A DNA stretch of 34,803 nucleotides, taken from NCBI GenBank assembly GCA_016793725.1, contig JAEUJP010000661.1:1-34803 (forward strand). Reading direction: 5' to 3'. This DNA comes from Myxococcaceae bacterium (GTDB lineage Bacteria; Myxococcota; Myxococcia; Myxococcales; Myxococcaceae). Below, one piece after another: positions 8,129 through 14,896 of this stretch. The translations under genes and the position numbers were made by a program. The notes under the pieces are model-generated. The model saw nothing but the letters and a program-made list of their open reading frames with translations, was not told where the DNA came from and did no database searches. The stretch's first letter is position 1. Each line of letters starts with the position of its first letter.

Positions 8129-8848
8129 TCACGGCACAGGGCCGAAGCTCCGTGCGTGCCAGGCGCCGGCGTCGTCGAGGTCCCAGATGACGTCTTTGCC
8201 CGTGGCGCCGCCGAAGCCCGCGAAGATGACGGGGTGCACGAGGTGCAGCGGCGCATCGGTGCGGTGCACGTCCCACGACTTCGGGCCGTGGCCGGGCCTG
8301 CGAAACACGAGCAGGTTCTGGCGGTACCAGGGCTCGATGGTGTCGTCGGCCCAGAAGCGCGCGCGCAGGTCGAGGCACTCGAAGCCGAACGCGTGAAACG
8401 CGCGGGCCCAGTCGGCCGGCACGCGCTCGTTCAGGTGCCCGATGCCGCCCTGCCCCGGCGCCGCGGCAGAGAAGACGCACAGCGGCGCGGCGCGCGTGAT
8501 GGAGCCCACCAGCACCGGCATCGCCGCGGGAGGCAGGTGTTCGGCGACCTCGACGCAGAGCGAGAGACCGTAGTTGCGGTCGGGGGCCCACGGCTGGGTG
8601 AGGTCGTGGCGCACGCGGGGCAGGTCGTCGCCGGCGGAGTCGTCACCGAAGGGGTCGATGCCGAGCACGGTGTGGGCGCCAGCCTCGCGGGCGGCGCGCA
8701 GCCAGTCGCCTCGACCGCAGCCGAAGTCGACGACGCTCTCGGGCACACCTCCGCCGAAGAGGCCGCGGATAATCGCCTGGGCGCTCCGCAGGGTGTGCGC
8801 CTTCGTCTTTTCCATCGCGGCGTGCAGTGCAACGTAGGCCGGGCTCAT
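8129..8848 (-). CDS. Class I SAM-dependent methyltransferase (Methyltransf_23-like)
   Basis: 239 aa. The SAM-binding motif is 'VVDFGCGRGDWL' (39-50), followed by 'VLGIDPFGDD' and a post-motif 'SLCVEVAEHLPPAAMPVL', the 'E-V-x-E-H' type seen in small-molecule and sugar methyltransferases. The C-terminal half ('FHAFGFECLDLRARFW', 'IEPWYRQNLLVFRR') is typical of family members acting on cell-surface sugars or secondary metabolites, but the substrate is unknown. The ATG at 8848 gives the normal N-terminus. Divergent from yhhQ across 149 bp that include a long imperfect inverted repeat. Confidence 0.8.
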   Translation of the reverse strand: MSPAYVALHAAMEKTKAHTLRSAQAIIRGLFGGGVPESVVDFGCGRGDWLRAAREAGAHTVLGIDPFGDDSAGDDLPRVRHDLTQPWAPDRNYGLSLCVEVAEHLPPAAMPVLVGSITRAAPLCVFSAAAPGQGGIGHLNERVPADWARAFHAFGFECLDLRARFWADDTIEPWYRQNLLVFRRPGHGPKSWDVHRTDAPLHLVHPVIFAGFGGATGKDVIWDLDDAGAWHARSFGPVP

Positions 8849-8875
8849 GCGCTTTGAGGATACACCTCACGTTCA

Positions 8876-8973
8876 GTCGAGTTGATTGGATGCGGCGCGA
8901 CGCGGCCCTGCGGCTCTCGCGAGCGCGCAGGTCAGTGCGCTGCGCGGTGCGCATGCATCCGTCTCAACTCGAC
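8876..8973. repeat. Long imperfect inverted repeat upstream of yhhQ
   Basis: The left arm starts GTCGAGTTGA (8876-8885) and is exactly complementary to TCAACTCGAC (8964-8973). Pairing continues after a small bulge with GGATGC (8888-8893) against GCATCC (8955-8960). The 61-nt centre is GC-rich and can itself pair. It fills most of the 149-bp spacer between two divergent genes. It could be an RNA structure, a terminator/insulator for both sides, or a remnant of a small mobile repeat. Confidence 0.55.
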
Positions 8974-8982
8974 GGAGCGCGG

Positions 8983-8991
8983 TGTTATACG
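8983..8991 (+). promoter_or_regulatory. Candidate extended -10 promoter of yhhQ
   Basis: TGT followed by TATACG at 8983-8991 fits an extended -10 (TGn-TATAAT). It ends 6 nt before the GTG start, so transcription would begin at or beside the start codon, giving a leaderless message. No convincing -35 was found; the expected site lies in the right arm of the inverted repeat. Confidence 0.35.
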
Positions 8992-8997
8992 AGGCCC

Positions 8998-9711
8998 GTG
9001 ACGGAACCGCCGCAGCGCCAGCCGCGCACGTACAAATATTACGACCTCATTCTGGGCGGGTTCGTCTGCGTGCTGCTGTGCAGCAACCTCATCGGCGTGC
9101 GCAAGGCGACGATGGTCGACCTGCCGTTCGTCGGGCCGTTCACGTTCGGGGCGGGGGTGCTGTTCTTCCCCATCGCGTACCTGTTCGGCGACCTCTTGAC
9201 CGAGGTGTACGGGTACGCGCGATCGCGCCGGGTGGTGTGGGCGGGCTTCGCGGCGCTGGCGTTCGCGAGCCTGCAGTCGGCGGTGGTGGTGAACCTGCCG
9301 TCGGCCCCCGACTTCAAAGAGCAGCACCTCATCGAGTGGGCGTTCGGGTCGACGTGGCGGCTCGCGCTGGCGTCGCTCATCGCCTACTTCTGCGGCGAGA
9401 TGGTGAACTCGTACGTGCTCGCGAAGCTGAAGGTGAAGACGGGCGGGAAGAAGTTGTGGATGAGAACCATCGGCTCGACCATCTGCGGCGAGATGATCGA
9501 CACGCTCATCTTCTACCCGCTGGCGTTCTACGGCATGTGGCCCGACTCGCTGCTGATCAGCATCATGATTGGCAACTACATCATGAAGGTCGGGTGGGAA
9601 ATCGTGGCCACTCCGCTCACGTACCGCGTCGTCGCGTTCTTGAAGCGCGTCGAAGACGAGGACTACTTCGACCGCAACACCGAGTTCACGCCGTTCTCAC
9701 TGAAAGTCTAG
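8998..9711 (+). CDS. yhhQ: Queuosine precursor transporter, YhhQ/VUT family
   Basis: 237 aa. An integral inner-membrane protein that brings in queuosine precursors (preQ0/preQ1) for tRNA modification. The family pattern is clear: 'CSNLIGVRKATMV', 'FFPIAYLFGDLLTEVYGYARSR', 'FCGEMVNSYVLAKLK' and 'WMRTIGSTICGEMIDTLIFY' are conserved YhhQ motifs, with about six membrane helices. I chose the GTG at 8998; the open frame reaches back to 8827, but that part overlaps the inverted repeat and is not YhhQ-like. It converges with queD, which acts in the biosynthesis of the same modification, and the two stop codons overlap (CTAG at 9708-9711). Confidence 0.9.
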   Translation: MTEPPQRQPRTYKYYDLILGGFVCVLLCSNLIGVRKATMVDLPFVGPFTFGAGVLFFPIAYLFGDLLTEVYGYARSRRVVWAGFAALAFASLQSAVVVNLPSAPDFKEQHLIEWAFGSTWRLALASLIAYFCGEMVNSYVLAKLKVKTGGKKLWMRTIGSTICGEMIDTLIFYPLAFYGMWPDSLLISIMIGNYIMKVGWEIVATPLTYRVVAFLKRVEDEDYFDRNTEFTPFSLKV

Positions 9712-10061
9712 CCTTCGTAGCTGCAGCCCGACGTGCACGTCTCTGACACGTCGACGCGGTGCAGGTCGGGCAGCGCGGGCTTGATGCGCTCCCAGATCCA
9801 CCTCGCGAGAATTTCGCTCGTCGGGTTCTCGAGGCCCGGCACCTCGTTCAGGTAGTTGTGGTCGAGCACCTTGTGCAGCGGCGCGAACGCCTCGGTGATG
9901 TCGGCGAAGTCGCGCACCCAGCCCAGCGTCTCGTGCAGCGGGCCCTTCACGTGAACGGCGACCCGAAACGAGTGGCCGTGCAGCCGGTGGCACTTGTGAC
10001 CCTGCGGCACGTTCGGCAGCCGGTGCGCTGCCTCGAAGCGAAACTCTCGGAAGATGGACAT
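9708..10061 (-). CDS. queD: 6-carboxy-5,6,7,8-tetrahydropterin synthase (QueD)
   Basis: 117 aa. Converts 7,8-dihydroneopterin triphosphate to 6-carboxytetrahydropterin, the first committed step to preQ0 and queuosine. The zinc ligands are H13 ('EAAHRL'), H28 and H30 ('LHGHSF'). C24 is the catalytic cysteine of QueD enzymes ('GHKCHRLHGH'). 'LDHNYLN' (D67-H68) and 'SETCTSGCSYEG' (E107) complete the active site. The ATG at 10061 is 8 nt after the folB stop. As last gene of a minus-strand operon it shares the pterin precursor pool with folB and the FolM-type reductase. Confidence 0.93.
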   Translation of the reverse strand: MSIFREFRFEAAHRLPNVPQGHKCHRLHGHSFRVAVHVKGPLHETLGWVRDFADITEAFAPLHKVLDHNYLNEVPGLENPTSEILARWIWERIKPALPDLHRVDVSETCTSGCSYEG

Positions 10062-10069
10062 CTGGGTCG

Positions 10070-10435
10070 TCACGGGCGGCCTCTTTGCACCACGATGCCC
10101 GCCGCGCCAGCCTCTCGAAAGATGTGCGGCTTCGCGATGCGCACCGTCGCGCCGAGCACGCGCGGCTCTTCGAACAGCCGCTCGAAGATGCGGTCGGCCA
10201 GCGTCTCGAGCAGGTCGACGTGCGAGCCGGTGCACGCGTCGCGCAACAGCTCCATCACGTCTTCGTACGAGTACACGTCGCGCAGGCGGTCTGACGCCGC
10301 GTCGCGCGTGACGTCGACGGTCACGTTGAGCCGCAGCTCCTGTGCCCGCTTCTTCTCTTTCGCGTAGACGCCGACCCTCACCATCAGCCGCACGTCTTCG
10401 AGGAAGAGCTGGTAGCGCCCCTGCTTCTCAGCCAC
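10070..10435 (-). CDS. folB: Dihydroneopterin aldolase (FolB)
   Basis: 121 aa. Splits 7,8-dihydroneopterin into 6-hydroxymethyl-7,8-dihydropterin and glycolaldehyde in folate synthesis and often also epimerises it. The tunnelling-fold pattern 'LFLEDVRLMVRVGVYAKEKKRAQELRLNV' (about 10-38), the 'SYEDVMELLRDA' helix (starting near 76), 'LLETLADRIFERLF' and 'VRIAKPHIF' (K near 103) match FolB in order and length. It starts with GTG at 10435, inside the last codons of the pteridine reductase gene (8-nt overlap, 10428-10435), and is followed after 8 nt by queD. Confidence 0.9.
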   Translation of the reverse strand: MAEKQGRYQLFLEDVRLMVRVGVYAKEKKRAQELRLNVTVDVTRDAASDRLRDVYSYEDVMELLRDACTGSHVDLLETLADRIFERLFEEPRVLGATVRIAKPHIFREAGAAGIVVQRGRP

Positions 10436-11144
10436 GGCGCGACCCCAGGTGCTGGCCGCTGTCGACCGCGATGGTCTGCCCGGTCAGCGTGCGGTGCCTC
10501 ACCAGAAACGCGACGGCGTCGGCGACCTCTTCGGGCGTCGGCGCGGTGAGCAGCGGCACGCTCTCGAGCTCTTTCTGGAACTCGGCGGCCGTCTCGGTCG
10601 CCGCCTGCAGCACCGGGCCGGGAGCCACGGCGTTCACCCGCACCCGCGGCGCGAGCTTGAGCGCGAGCACGCGCGTCATGCCGAGCAGCGCGTACTTGCT
10701 CACGCTGTAGCTCACGTGGTCGTCGCGCAGGGCCAGCACGCGCTGGTCGACGAGGTTCACGACGGCGCCTGACTGCTTCTTGCCGAGCTGCGCGGCGAAC
10801 GCCTGCGTGAGCACGTAGGGCGCGCGCGCGTGAACCGCGAAGTGCTCGTTCCACCGCTCGAGGTCGAAGTCGTCGCGGTCGTCGCGGAACACCGAAGCGT
10901 TGTTCACGAGCGCCGTCAATGGGCCCGAGCGCTCGACGAGCGTACGCACCTGCGCCTCTTTCGTGAGGTCGGCGCGCACCAGCCGCGCACGGCCACCGCT
11001 CGCGATGATGCGGTCGCGCAGCTGGGCGGCTTCGGCGCGCGAGCGGTTGTGGTGCAGCACCACGTCGTAGCCGTCGGCCGAGAGCCTCAGCGCGATGGCC
11101 TGGCCGATGCGCCGCGCGGCGCCGGTGACGAGCACCGCCTTCAC
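10428..11144 (-). CDS. folM: Pteridine reductase / dihydromonapterin reductase-type SDR (FolM/PTR1-like)
   Basis: 238 aa. An NADPH-dependent short-chain reductase. Its cofactor motif is TGX3RXG ('TGAARRIG', 7-14), the variant that marks pteridine reductases, instead of the TGX3GXG of ordinary SDRs. The active site is D133-Y146-K150; an Asp in place of the usual Ser, 13 residues before the Tyr, is the PTR1/FolM arrangement. FolM reduces dihydromonapterin to tetrahydromonapterin; PTR1 reduces pterins and folates. The position just before folB and queD supports a pterin substrate. The GTG at 11144 overlaps the stop of the upstream small membrane protein (GTGA). Confidence 0.8.
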   Translation of the reverse strand: MKAVLVTGAARRIGQAIALRLSADGYDVVLHHNRSRAEAAQLRDRIIASGGRARLVRADLTKEAQVRTLVERSGPLTALVNNASVFRDDRDDFDLERWNEHFAVHARAPYVLTQAFAAQLGKKQSGAVVNLVDQRVLALRDDHVSYSVSKYALLGMTRVLALKLAPRVRVNAVAPGPVLQAATETAAEFQKELESVPLLTAPTPEEVADAVAFLVRHRTLTGQTIAVDSGQHLGSRRG

Positions 11145-11377
11145 GCGAGCTCTCGCTTCACGAGCAGCGCGAGCACGACGCTCCAGGCCGCGTGCGCCAC
11201 GAGCCAGGTGACGAAGGCCGCGGTGAAGCCGCGCGCGAAGAAGGCGACGGCGATGAGCGCGAGCGTGACGGCCACGGCCGCCGCGTTCAGCCACCGCGCG
11301 CGTGTGCTCAGCCGGTGTTTGGTGAGGAACATCACGCCCGGCGCGTGAAAGAGAAGCGCAGCGACGACGGGGCTCAC
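11141..11377 (-). CDS. Small membrane protein, unknown function
   Basis: 78 aa, starting with GTG at 11377, one nucleotide after the stop of the SRPBCC gene and overlapping the pteridine reductase start by 4 nt. Two to three hydrophobic stretches are visible: 'SPVVAALLFHAPGVMFL', 'ARWLNAAAVAVTLALIAVAFFA' and 'TAAFVTWLVAHAAWSVVLALLV'. No family was recognised. Its place inside an otherwise tightly overlapping operon and its strong G/C third positions support it as a real gene. Confidence 0.7.
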   Translation of the reverse strand: MSPVVAALLFHAPGVMFLTKHRLSTRARWLNAAAVAVTLALIAVAFFARGFTAAFVTWLVAHAAWSVVLALLVKRELA

Positions 11378-11378
11378 G

Positions 11379-12122
11379 TCAGGAACCCGTGTCCTCAGCG
11401 GGCTTCTCGGCCGGCGGCTCGGCCGGCTTTTCGGCCGGGGGCTCTGCAGGCGGCGGCGCTTCGACCGGCTTCGGCGGCTCGACGGGGGCGGGAGCGGCAG
11501 CGGGAGCGGGCGAGGGCGCAGGTGGCGGTGCCTCGACCGGCTTCGGCGCGGGCTGAGCCGGTGGAGGTTCGACGGGCGCGGGCGGCGGCTCGACCGGCGC
11601 GGGCGGCGTGGGCCCCTTCGGCTCGTCGGGCGGCGGCGTCAGCGCGGGGTCATGCACCTGCGGCGCGGGCACGGCGACGATGTGCTTCGCCTTCGCGCGG
11701 TCTTCTGCGCGGGTCTTCAGCGCGAGCAGGCTCTTCTCGATGGAGGGCCCGTGCGTCACGTTCATCGCGGCGCCGCGGTACCGGCCGGCGTAGTCGTGCG
11801 CGAAGTAGATGTTGTCGACCCACGCGACCGCGGTGCGCGTGCCGTCTTTCGTCAGCTGCACGCGACCCTCGAACTGGTGGGTGCCATCGAGGTCCCGCTT
11901 GAACTTGAGCCCCTTGTGCGGGTCGCTCTCGGTCACCTGGGGCGCGGGCCCTTCTGCCCACTCGGCCCAGGTCGCCGGCGAGCCGAGGTCGGCCCAGACG
12001 AGCTCGCTCGGAGCGTCGATGACGATGCGGCGGCCGACGGTCACGTGCTTCGGCAGCACGAAGCCGGCGAGCGCGAAGGCGGCGACGAGCACCCCGACGA
12101 CGAGGGCGAGGCCCATCTTCAT
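11379..12122 (-). CDS. Membrane-anchored SRPBCC-like protein with long Pro-rich C-terminus
   Basis: 247 aa. An N-terminal membrane anchor ('LALVVGVLVAAFALAGFVLP', 4-23) leads to a START/SRPBCC-like (polyketide cyclase-type) domain: 'VGRRIVIDAPSELVWADLGSPATWAEW', then 'FEGRVQLTKDGTRTAVAWVD', to about residue 135. SRPBCC domains bind hydrophobic ligands; here the ligand is unknown. From about residue 150 the protein is almost entirely Pro, Ala, Glu and Lys, as expected for an extended periplasmic or cell-wall-spanning linker. Its ATG overlaps the stop of the upstream SDR by 4 nt. The low-complexity tail shows a long open frame on the other strand too, but only this one has a recognisable domain. 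Confidence 0.75.
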   Translation of the reverse strand: MKMGLALVVGVLVAAFALAGFVLPKHVTVGRRIVIDAPSELVWADLGSPATWAEWAEGPAPQVTESDPHKGLKFKRDLDGTHQFEGRVQLTKDGTRTAVAWVDNIYFAHDYAGRYRGAAMNVTHGPSIEKSLLALKTRAEDRAKAKHIVAVPAPQVHDPALTPPPDEPKGPTPPAPVEPPPAPVEPPPAQPAPKPVEAPPPAPSPAPAAAPAPVEPPKPVEAPPPAEPPAEKPAEPPAEKPAEDTGS

Positions 12123-12886
12123 GAGTAGGTCCCGGCGACGTTTTGATCGAGGTCGATCAAGGCGCCGGTCATCATCTCCGATTCATCGCTCATCAGGTAA
12201 GCGACAAGTGCAGCGAGGTCTCTCGGCCGCAGGAGCCGCCCGAAGGGTTGGCGCGCGTCGGCCTGCTGCAGCCAGTCGGGCGGCGAGCCGTCGGTCTTCT
12301 GCACCGCTTCTTCACCCGGCGAGTGAGACCAGCCCAGGTTCACCGCGTTCACCCGAATGTGCTCGCCGCGCACCGAGTTCGCGACGTTGCGCGTGAGCGT
12401 GTTCAGCGCCGCCTTCGTCGCCGAGTACGCGCACAAGAACGGCTGCCCGCCGTGCGCCGACTGGCTCGACACGTTCGCGATGCTGCCGCCGCGCCCGCCC
12501 TTCTTCATCAGCGCCACCGCGTCTTGCATCAAGAAGAACGGCGCGCGCACGTTCACCGCGAACAGGTGGTCGTACGCCGCCGGGGTCGTCGTCTCGATGG
12601 AGCCGCGCGTCGAGATGCCCGCCGCGTTCACCAGGCCGTCGAGCCGGCCGAAGCGCTTCTCACAGGCGGGAATCACCGCCTTCACCTCGTCGACGTTCTC
12701 GAGCGCGGCGCGCACGAAGAGCGCCGCCGTGCCGCGCTGCTCGAGCGCGCTCACCACCTTCAGGCCCCGCTCTTCGTTGCGGCCCGTGACGACGATGCCG
12801 GCGGCGCCCCGCTCGCTCAGCTTCAGCGCGCACGCCTCGCCCTGACCTTGCGTCGACCCCGTCACCACGTAGATGCGACCGTTCAT
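12119..12886 (-). CDS. Short-chain dehydrogenase/reductase, first gene of the pterin operon
   Basis: 255 aa. A classical NAD(P)-binding SDR: 'TGSTQGQG' (9-16), 'GLVNAAGIS', catalytic Ser in 'NVSSQSAHGG' and 'YSATKAALN' (Tyr-x3-Lys). The C-terminus 'DESEMMTGALIDLDQN' is usual for the family. Unlike the FolM-type gene downstream, it has the ordinary TGX3GXG motif and a catalytic Ser, so it is not a pteridine reductase; its substrate is not predictable. The ATG at 12886 faces the palindromic promoter region at 12908-12925. It overlaps the SRPBCC gene by 4 nt, and the six genes 12886 to 9708 form one likely operon. Confidence 0.85.
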   Translation of the reverse strand: MNGRIYVVTGSTQGQGEACALKLSERGAAGIVVTGRNEERGLKVVSALEQRGTAALFVRAALENVDEVKAVIPACEKRFGRLDGLVNAAGISTRGSIETTTPAAYDHLFAVNVRAPFFLMQDAVALMKKGGRGGSIANVSSQSAHGGQPFLCAYSATKAALNTLTRNVANSVRGEHIRVNAVNLGWSHSPGEEAVQKTDGSPPDWLQQADARQPFGRLLRPRDLAALVAYLMSDESEMMTGALIDLDQNVAGTYS

Positions 12887-12907
12887 GCGGGCGGCCCGTA
12901 GCGCGGA

Positions 12908-12925
12908 GTTGACACGAGAGTCAAC
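12908..12925. promoter_or_regulatory. Palindromic operator over divergent promoters (SDR operon / ECF operon)
   Basis: GTTGACACGAGAGTCAAC is an inverted repeat with two perfect 6-bp arms and a 6-bp centre. Each arm contains a -35-like TTGAC read outward: TTGACA (12909-12914) toward the sigma operon with TAAGGT at 12930-12935, and TTGACT toward the SDR with only a weak -10 (CTACGG or TACGGG). The layout suggests that a dimeric repressor, for example of the TetR type, would block both promoters. No such regulator gene is in the window. Confidence 0.5.
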
Positions 12926-12964
12926 GCTGTAAGGTTCGAGCGGCGGGGCGCACCAACGGCGGCG

Positions 12965-13099
12965 ATGCTGATCAACCGCACCGCGTGGAGCGCGCAGGCT
13001 CCAGCGCCCGAGACGCCCGCGCCCTGGTTTGGGGTGATGGCGCGCGGGCCGCTGCACGGGCAGGCGGCGGGTGCCGGGTTTGCATGGGGCGGCGCGTGA
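12965..13099 (+). CDS. Small ORF (44 aa) leading the ECF sigma operon
   Basis: ATG at 12965 to TGA at 13097-13099. Its last four bases (GTGA, 13096-13099) contain the GTG start of the sigma gene, the same overlap that joins the next two junctions. About 85% of its codons end in G or C, as in neighbouring genes. The peptide begins MLINRTAWSAQ and is Pro/Ala/Gly-rich; no signal peptide, membrane segment or known family was recognised. It may be a true small protein (perhaps binding the sigma factor) or a leader that couples and limits sigma translation. Chance is not excluded. Confidence 0.45.
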   Translation: MLINRTAWSAQAPAPETPAPWFGVMARGPLHGQAAGAGFAWGGA

Positions 13100-13644
13100 G
13101 ACTGCTCACGGCGCTGGGAAGGCCGCTGGTGACGGAGCGCGAGCTCACGGTCGAAGACGTTCACGCGCAGCACGGCACGCTGCTGGTGCGGTGGACGTCG
13201 CGACTCGCGGGCCCGCGCGCCGACCTCGAAGACCTGGTGCAGGAGGTGCTGCTCGCCGTGCACCGCGCGCTCCCGTCGTTTCGGGGCGAGGCGCTGCTGA
13301 CGACGTGGCTCTACCAGCTGACGCGGCGGGTGGTGATGCGCAGCCTGCGGCGCGAGCGGGTGCGGCGGTGGCTGTTCGGCACGAGCGACGAAGACGTCGA
13401 CGCGGCGTCGAACGAGCTCGGGCCGTACGCGTCGCTCGAGCTGCGGCGCGAGTCGCGCGAGCTGTACGCGGCGCTCGACCAGCTGAGCGAGAAGCACCGC
13501 ACGGCGTTCTTGCTGTTCGAGCTCGAGCAGCTGCCGGCCGAAGAGATTGCGCGCATCATGGGCACGAAGCCCGGCACGGTCTGGGTGTGGCTGCACCGCG
13601 CGCGCGCGAAGCTGCGCGAGCTGCTCGCGGAGGTCGAGCGATGA
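13096..13644 (+). CDS. ECF-type RNA polymerase sigma factor
   Basis: 182 aa. Region 2 ('DLEDLVQEVLLAVHRALPSF', 'TTWLYQLTRRVVMRSLRRER', about 43-90) contacts core polymerase and the -10. Region 4 ('LPAEEIARIMGTKPGTVWVWLHRARAKLRELL', 146-177) is the -35 helix-turn-helix. There is no region 1 or 3, as in RpoE/ECF sigma factors. I prefer the GTG at 13096 because it overlaps the stop of the small ORF (GTGA); an ATG at 13084 would add four residues. The 4-nt overlap with the next gene fits a sigma plus membrane-bound regulator pair. The ECF subgroup was not determined. Confidence 0.9.
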   Translation: MRLLTALGRPLVTERELTVEDVHAQHGTLLVRWTSRLAGPRADLEDLVQEVLLAVHRALPSFRGEALLTTWLYQLTRRVVMRSLRRERVRRWLFGTSDEDVDAASNELGPYASLELRRESRELYAALDQLSEKHRTAFLLFELEQLPAEEIARIMGTKPGTVWVWLHRARAKLRELLAEVER

Positions 13645-14186
13645 GCCCGCTGCGAGGTGACCCGTGGGCGGCGCTGGCACCGGGCCGGGCAGAGGCGATG
13701 AGCGCAGCGGCGCTGCGGCGGGTGCTCGCGACGACGCGACCGTCACGCCCGAGCCGGCAGCGGTGGGTGGTGGCGTTCGTGGTGCTGGGTGCGTCATTCG
13801 CGCTGGCGGCCCTGGGTGATGCGACGCGGGCGCGCGAGGTGCCGGCCCCTGTGCCCGCTGTGCCCGCTGTGCCCGCTCCCGCGCCGAAGCCGAGGGTGCC
13901 GTCTGTCGAGCCGTCGGCTCCGCCGCTGGTGCCCGTGAGCGAAGCACCCCGGCGCCCGCTCGGGCCGCCGGTGAAGCGGGCGCAGCTCGGGGTGAAGCGG
14001 GCCGACGACGCGCTGGCGGCCGAGTCGAAGCTGCTGCTCGAAGCGCTGCGAGCGCTGCGCGTCGAGAAGAACCCGAAGGCTGCGCTCGCGAAGCTCGACG
14101 CCTACGCGCTCGAGTTTCCGAAGGGCACCCTGAAAGACGAGGCCGACGCGCTGAGGCGCGAAGCGACAAGAGGTGATGCACCATGA
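13641..14186 (+). CDS. Single-pass membrane protein, candidate anti-sigma factor with TPR-like C-terminus
   Basis: 181 aa. About 38 mainly soluble residues ('GDPWAALAPGRAEAMSAAAL') precede one membrane helix ('WVVAFVVLGASFALAALG', about 42-59), then a Pro/Ala-rich linker and a helical C-terminal segment ('LLLEALRALRVEKNPKAALA', 'LDAYALEFPKG') resembling a TPR/YfiO-like motif. This gene type commonly follows ECF sigma genes in myxobacteria, and its short N-terminus is on the right side of the membrane to hold a sigma factor. The anti-sigma role is inferred; no HxxxCxxC zinc motif is present. It overlaps sigma and the next gene by 4 nt each. Confidence 0.7.
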   Translation: MSPLRGDPWAALAPGRAEAMSAAALRRVLATTRPSRPSRQRWVVAFVVLGASFALAALGDATRAREVPAPVPAVPAVPAPAPKPRVPSVEPSAPPLVPVSEAPRRPLGPPVKRAQLGVKRADDALAAESKLLLEALRALRVEKNPKAALAKLDAYALEFPKGTLKDEADALRREATRGDAP

Positions 14187-14806
14187 CGACACTCGTACTC
14201 ATCGCAGCGCTGGGCGGCATCGAGCTGAGAGGCCTCACCACGTGTCCGACCGTGGAGCAGGTGGAAGCTCAGCTGCAGGTGCTCGGGCCGCAGGGAGAGG
14301 GGCGCGTCGAGCTCGAAGACCGTGGGCTCGAGCTGCGCCTCACGTGGCGAAGCGCGGGCGGCGAAGCGAGGGCCACGCGGGCGCTCCCACTGCCGGCGAG
14401 CTGTGAGGCGCTGGCGCGGGCCTCGGCGGTGACCATCGCGACGTGGGCGCTCGAGCCTGCGCCGAAGCCACGGAAGATCGAGCCCGATGCGCCGCTGACG
14501 CCGCTCGAGCCGACGCGCGTCTTCAGCGTGAGCGTGCTGCGCGAGGCGAAGCTGAACCTCGAGCTGGCTCCGGCGCGGCCTGAGCCGCCGCGCATTCGGG
14601 GGCCCATCGGCCTCATCGTGCTCGGCTCGGTGCTGCACACCGCGGGCATCGCCAGCGCCATCGCGCTCGGCGCGGGTCGAGGCCTCGACACCGCAGCGTT
14701 GGGAACAGCGGCGTTCATCGGAGTCATGGCGGGGCGAGTCATGAACCTCACCGGCGTCATCTGGCTGATGCAGTGCTTCGGACAGAACACGCCGCCGCAG
14801 CGATGA
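14183..14806 (+). CDS. Hypothetical exported membrane protein of the ECF operon
   Basis: 207 aa. A weak signal-like N-terminus (MTTLVLIAALGGIELRGL) is followed by a small domain with two conserved-looking cysteines ('TTCPTVEQVEAQLQVLG', 'PLPASCEALARASAVTIATW') that could pair. A Pro-rich spacer follows, then two hydrophobic segments ('GLIVLGSVLHTAGIASAIAL', 'AFIGVMAGRVMNLTGVIWLM'). Similar domains occur as third genes of ECF sigma operons in myxobacteria, by recollection of the pattern; no function is known. The ATG overlaps the previous stop (ATGA). Six T residues at 14820-14825 just downstream may mark transcript end. Confidence 0.65.
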   Translation: MTTLVLIAALGGIELRGLTTCPTVEQVEAQLQVLGPQGEGRVELEDRGLELRLTWRSAGGEARATRALPLPASCEALARASAVTIATWALEPAPKPRKIEPDAPLTPLEPTRVFSVSVLREAKLNLELAPARPEPPRIRGPIGLIVLGSVLHTAGIASAIALGAGRGLDTAALGTAAFIGVMAGRVMNLTGVIWLMQCFGQNTPPQR

Positions 14807-14830
14807 GCGCGAACGGTGGTTTTTTGAGGG
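14807..14830 (+). terminator. Possible transcript end of the ECF operon (T-run)
   Basis: A run of six T (14820-14825), rare in this GC-rich DNA, lies 13 nt after the stop of the last operon gene. Only a weak GC-rich stem precedes it, so an intrinsic terminator is possible but not well supported. Confidence 0.25.
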
Positions 14831-14896
14831 CGTGCGCGCGGCAACAGCGCACGAACGCTGCGAAGCTTCAGGCGCGAGGCTTGCTGGTCGCGGCGC

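Noticed and set aside
8849..8997. preQ1 riboswitch before yhhQ
   Set aside because: No CUGGG-type hairpin with A-rich tail or other known preQ1 class pattern was seen; only the unexplained inverted repeat.
12883..14241. Minus-strand 452-codon frame opposite the sigma operon
   Set aside because: Antisense of a clear ECF sigma factor and its overlapping partners; composition is Ser/Ala/Pro/Arg shadow type.
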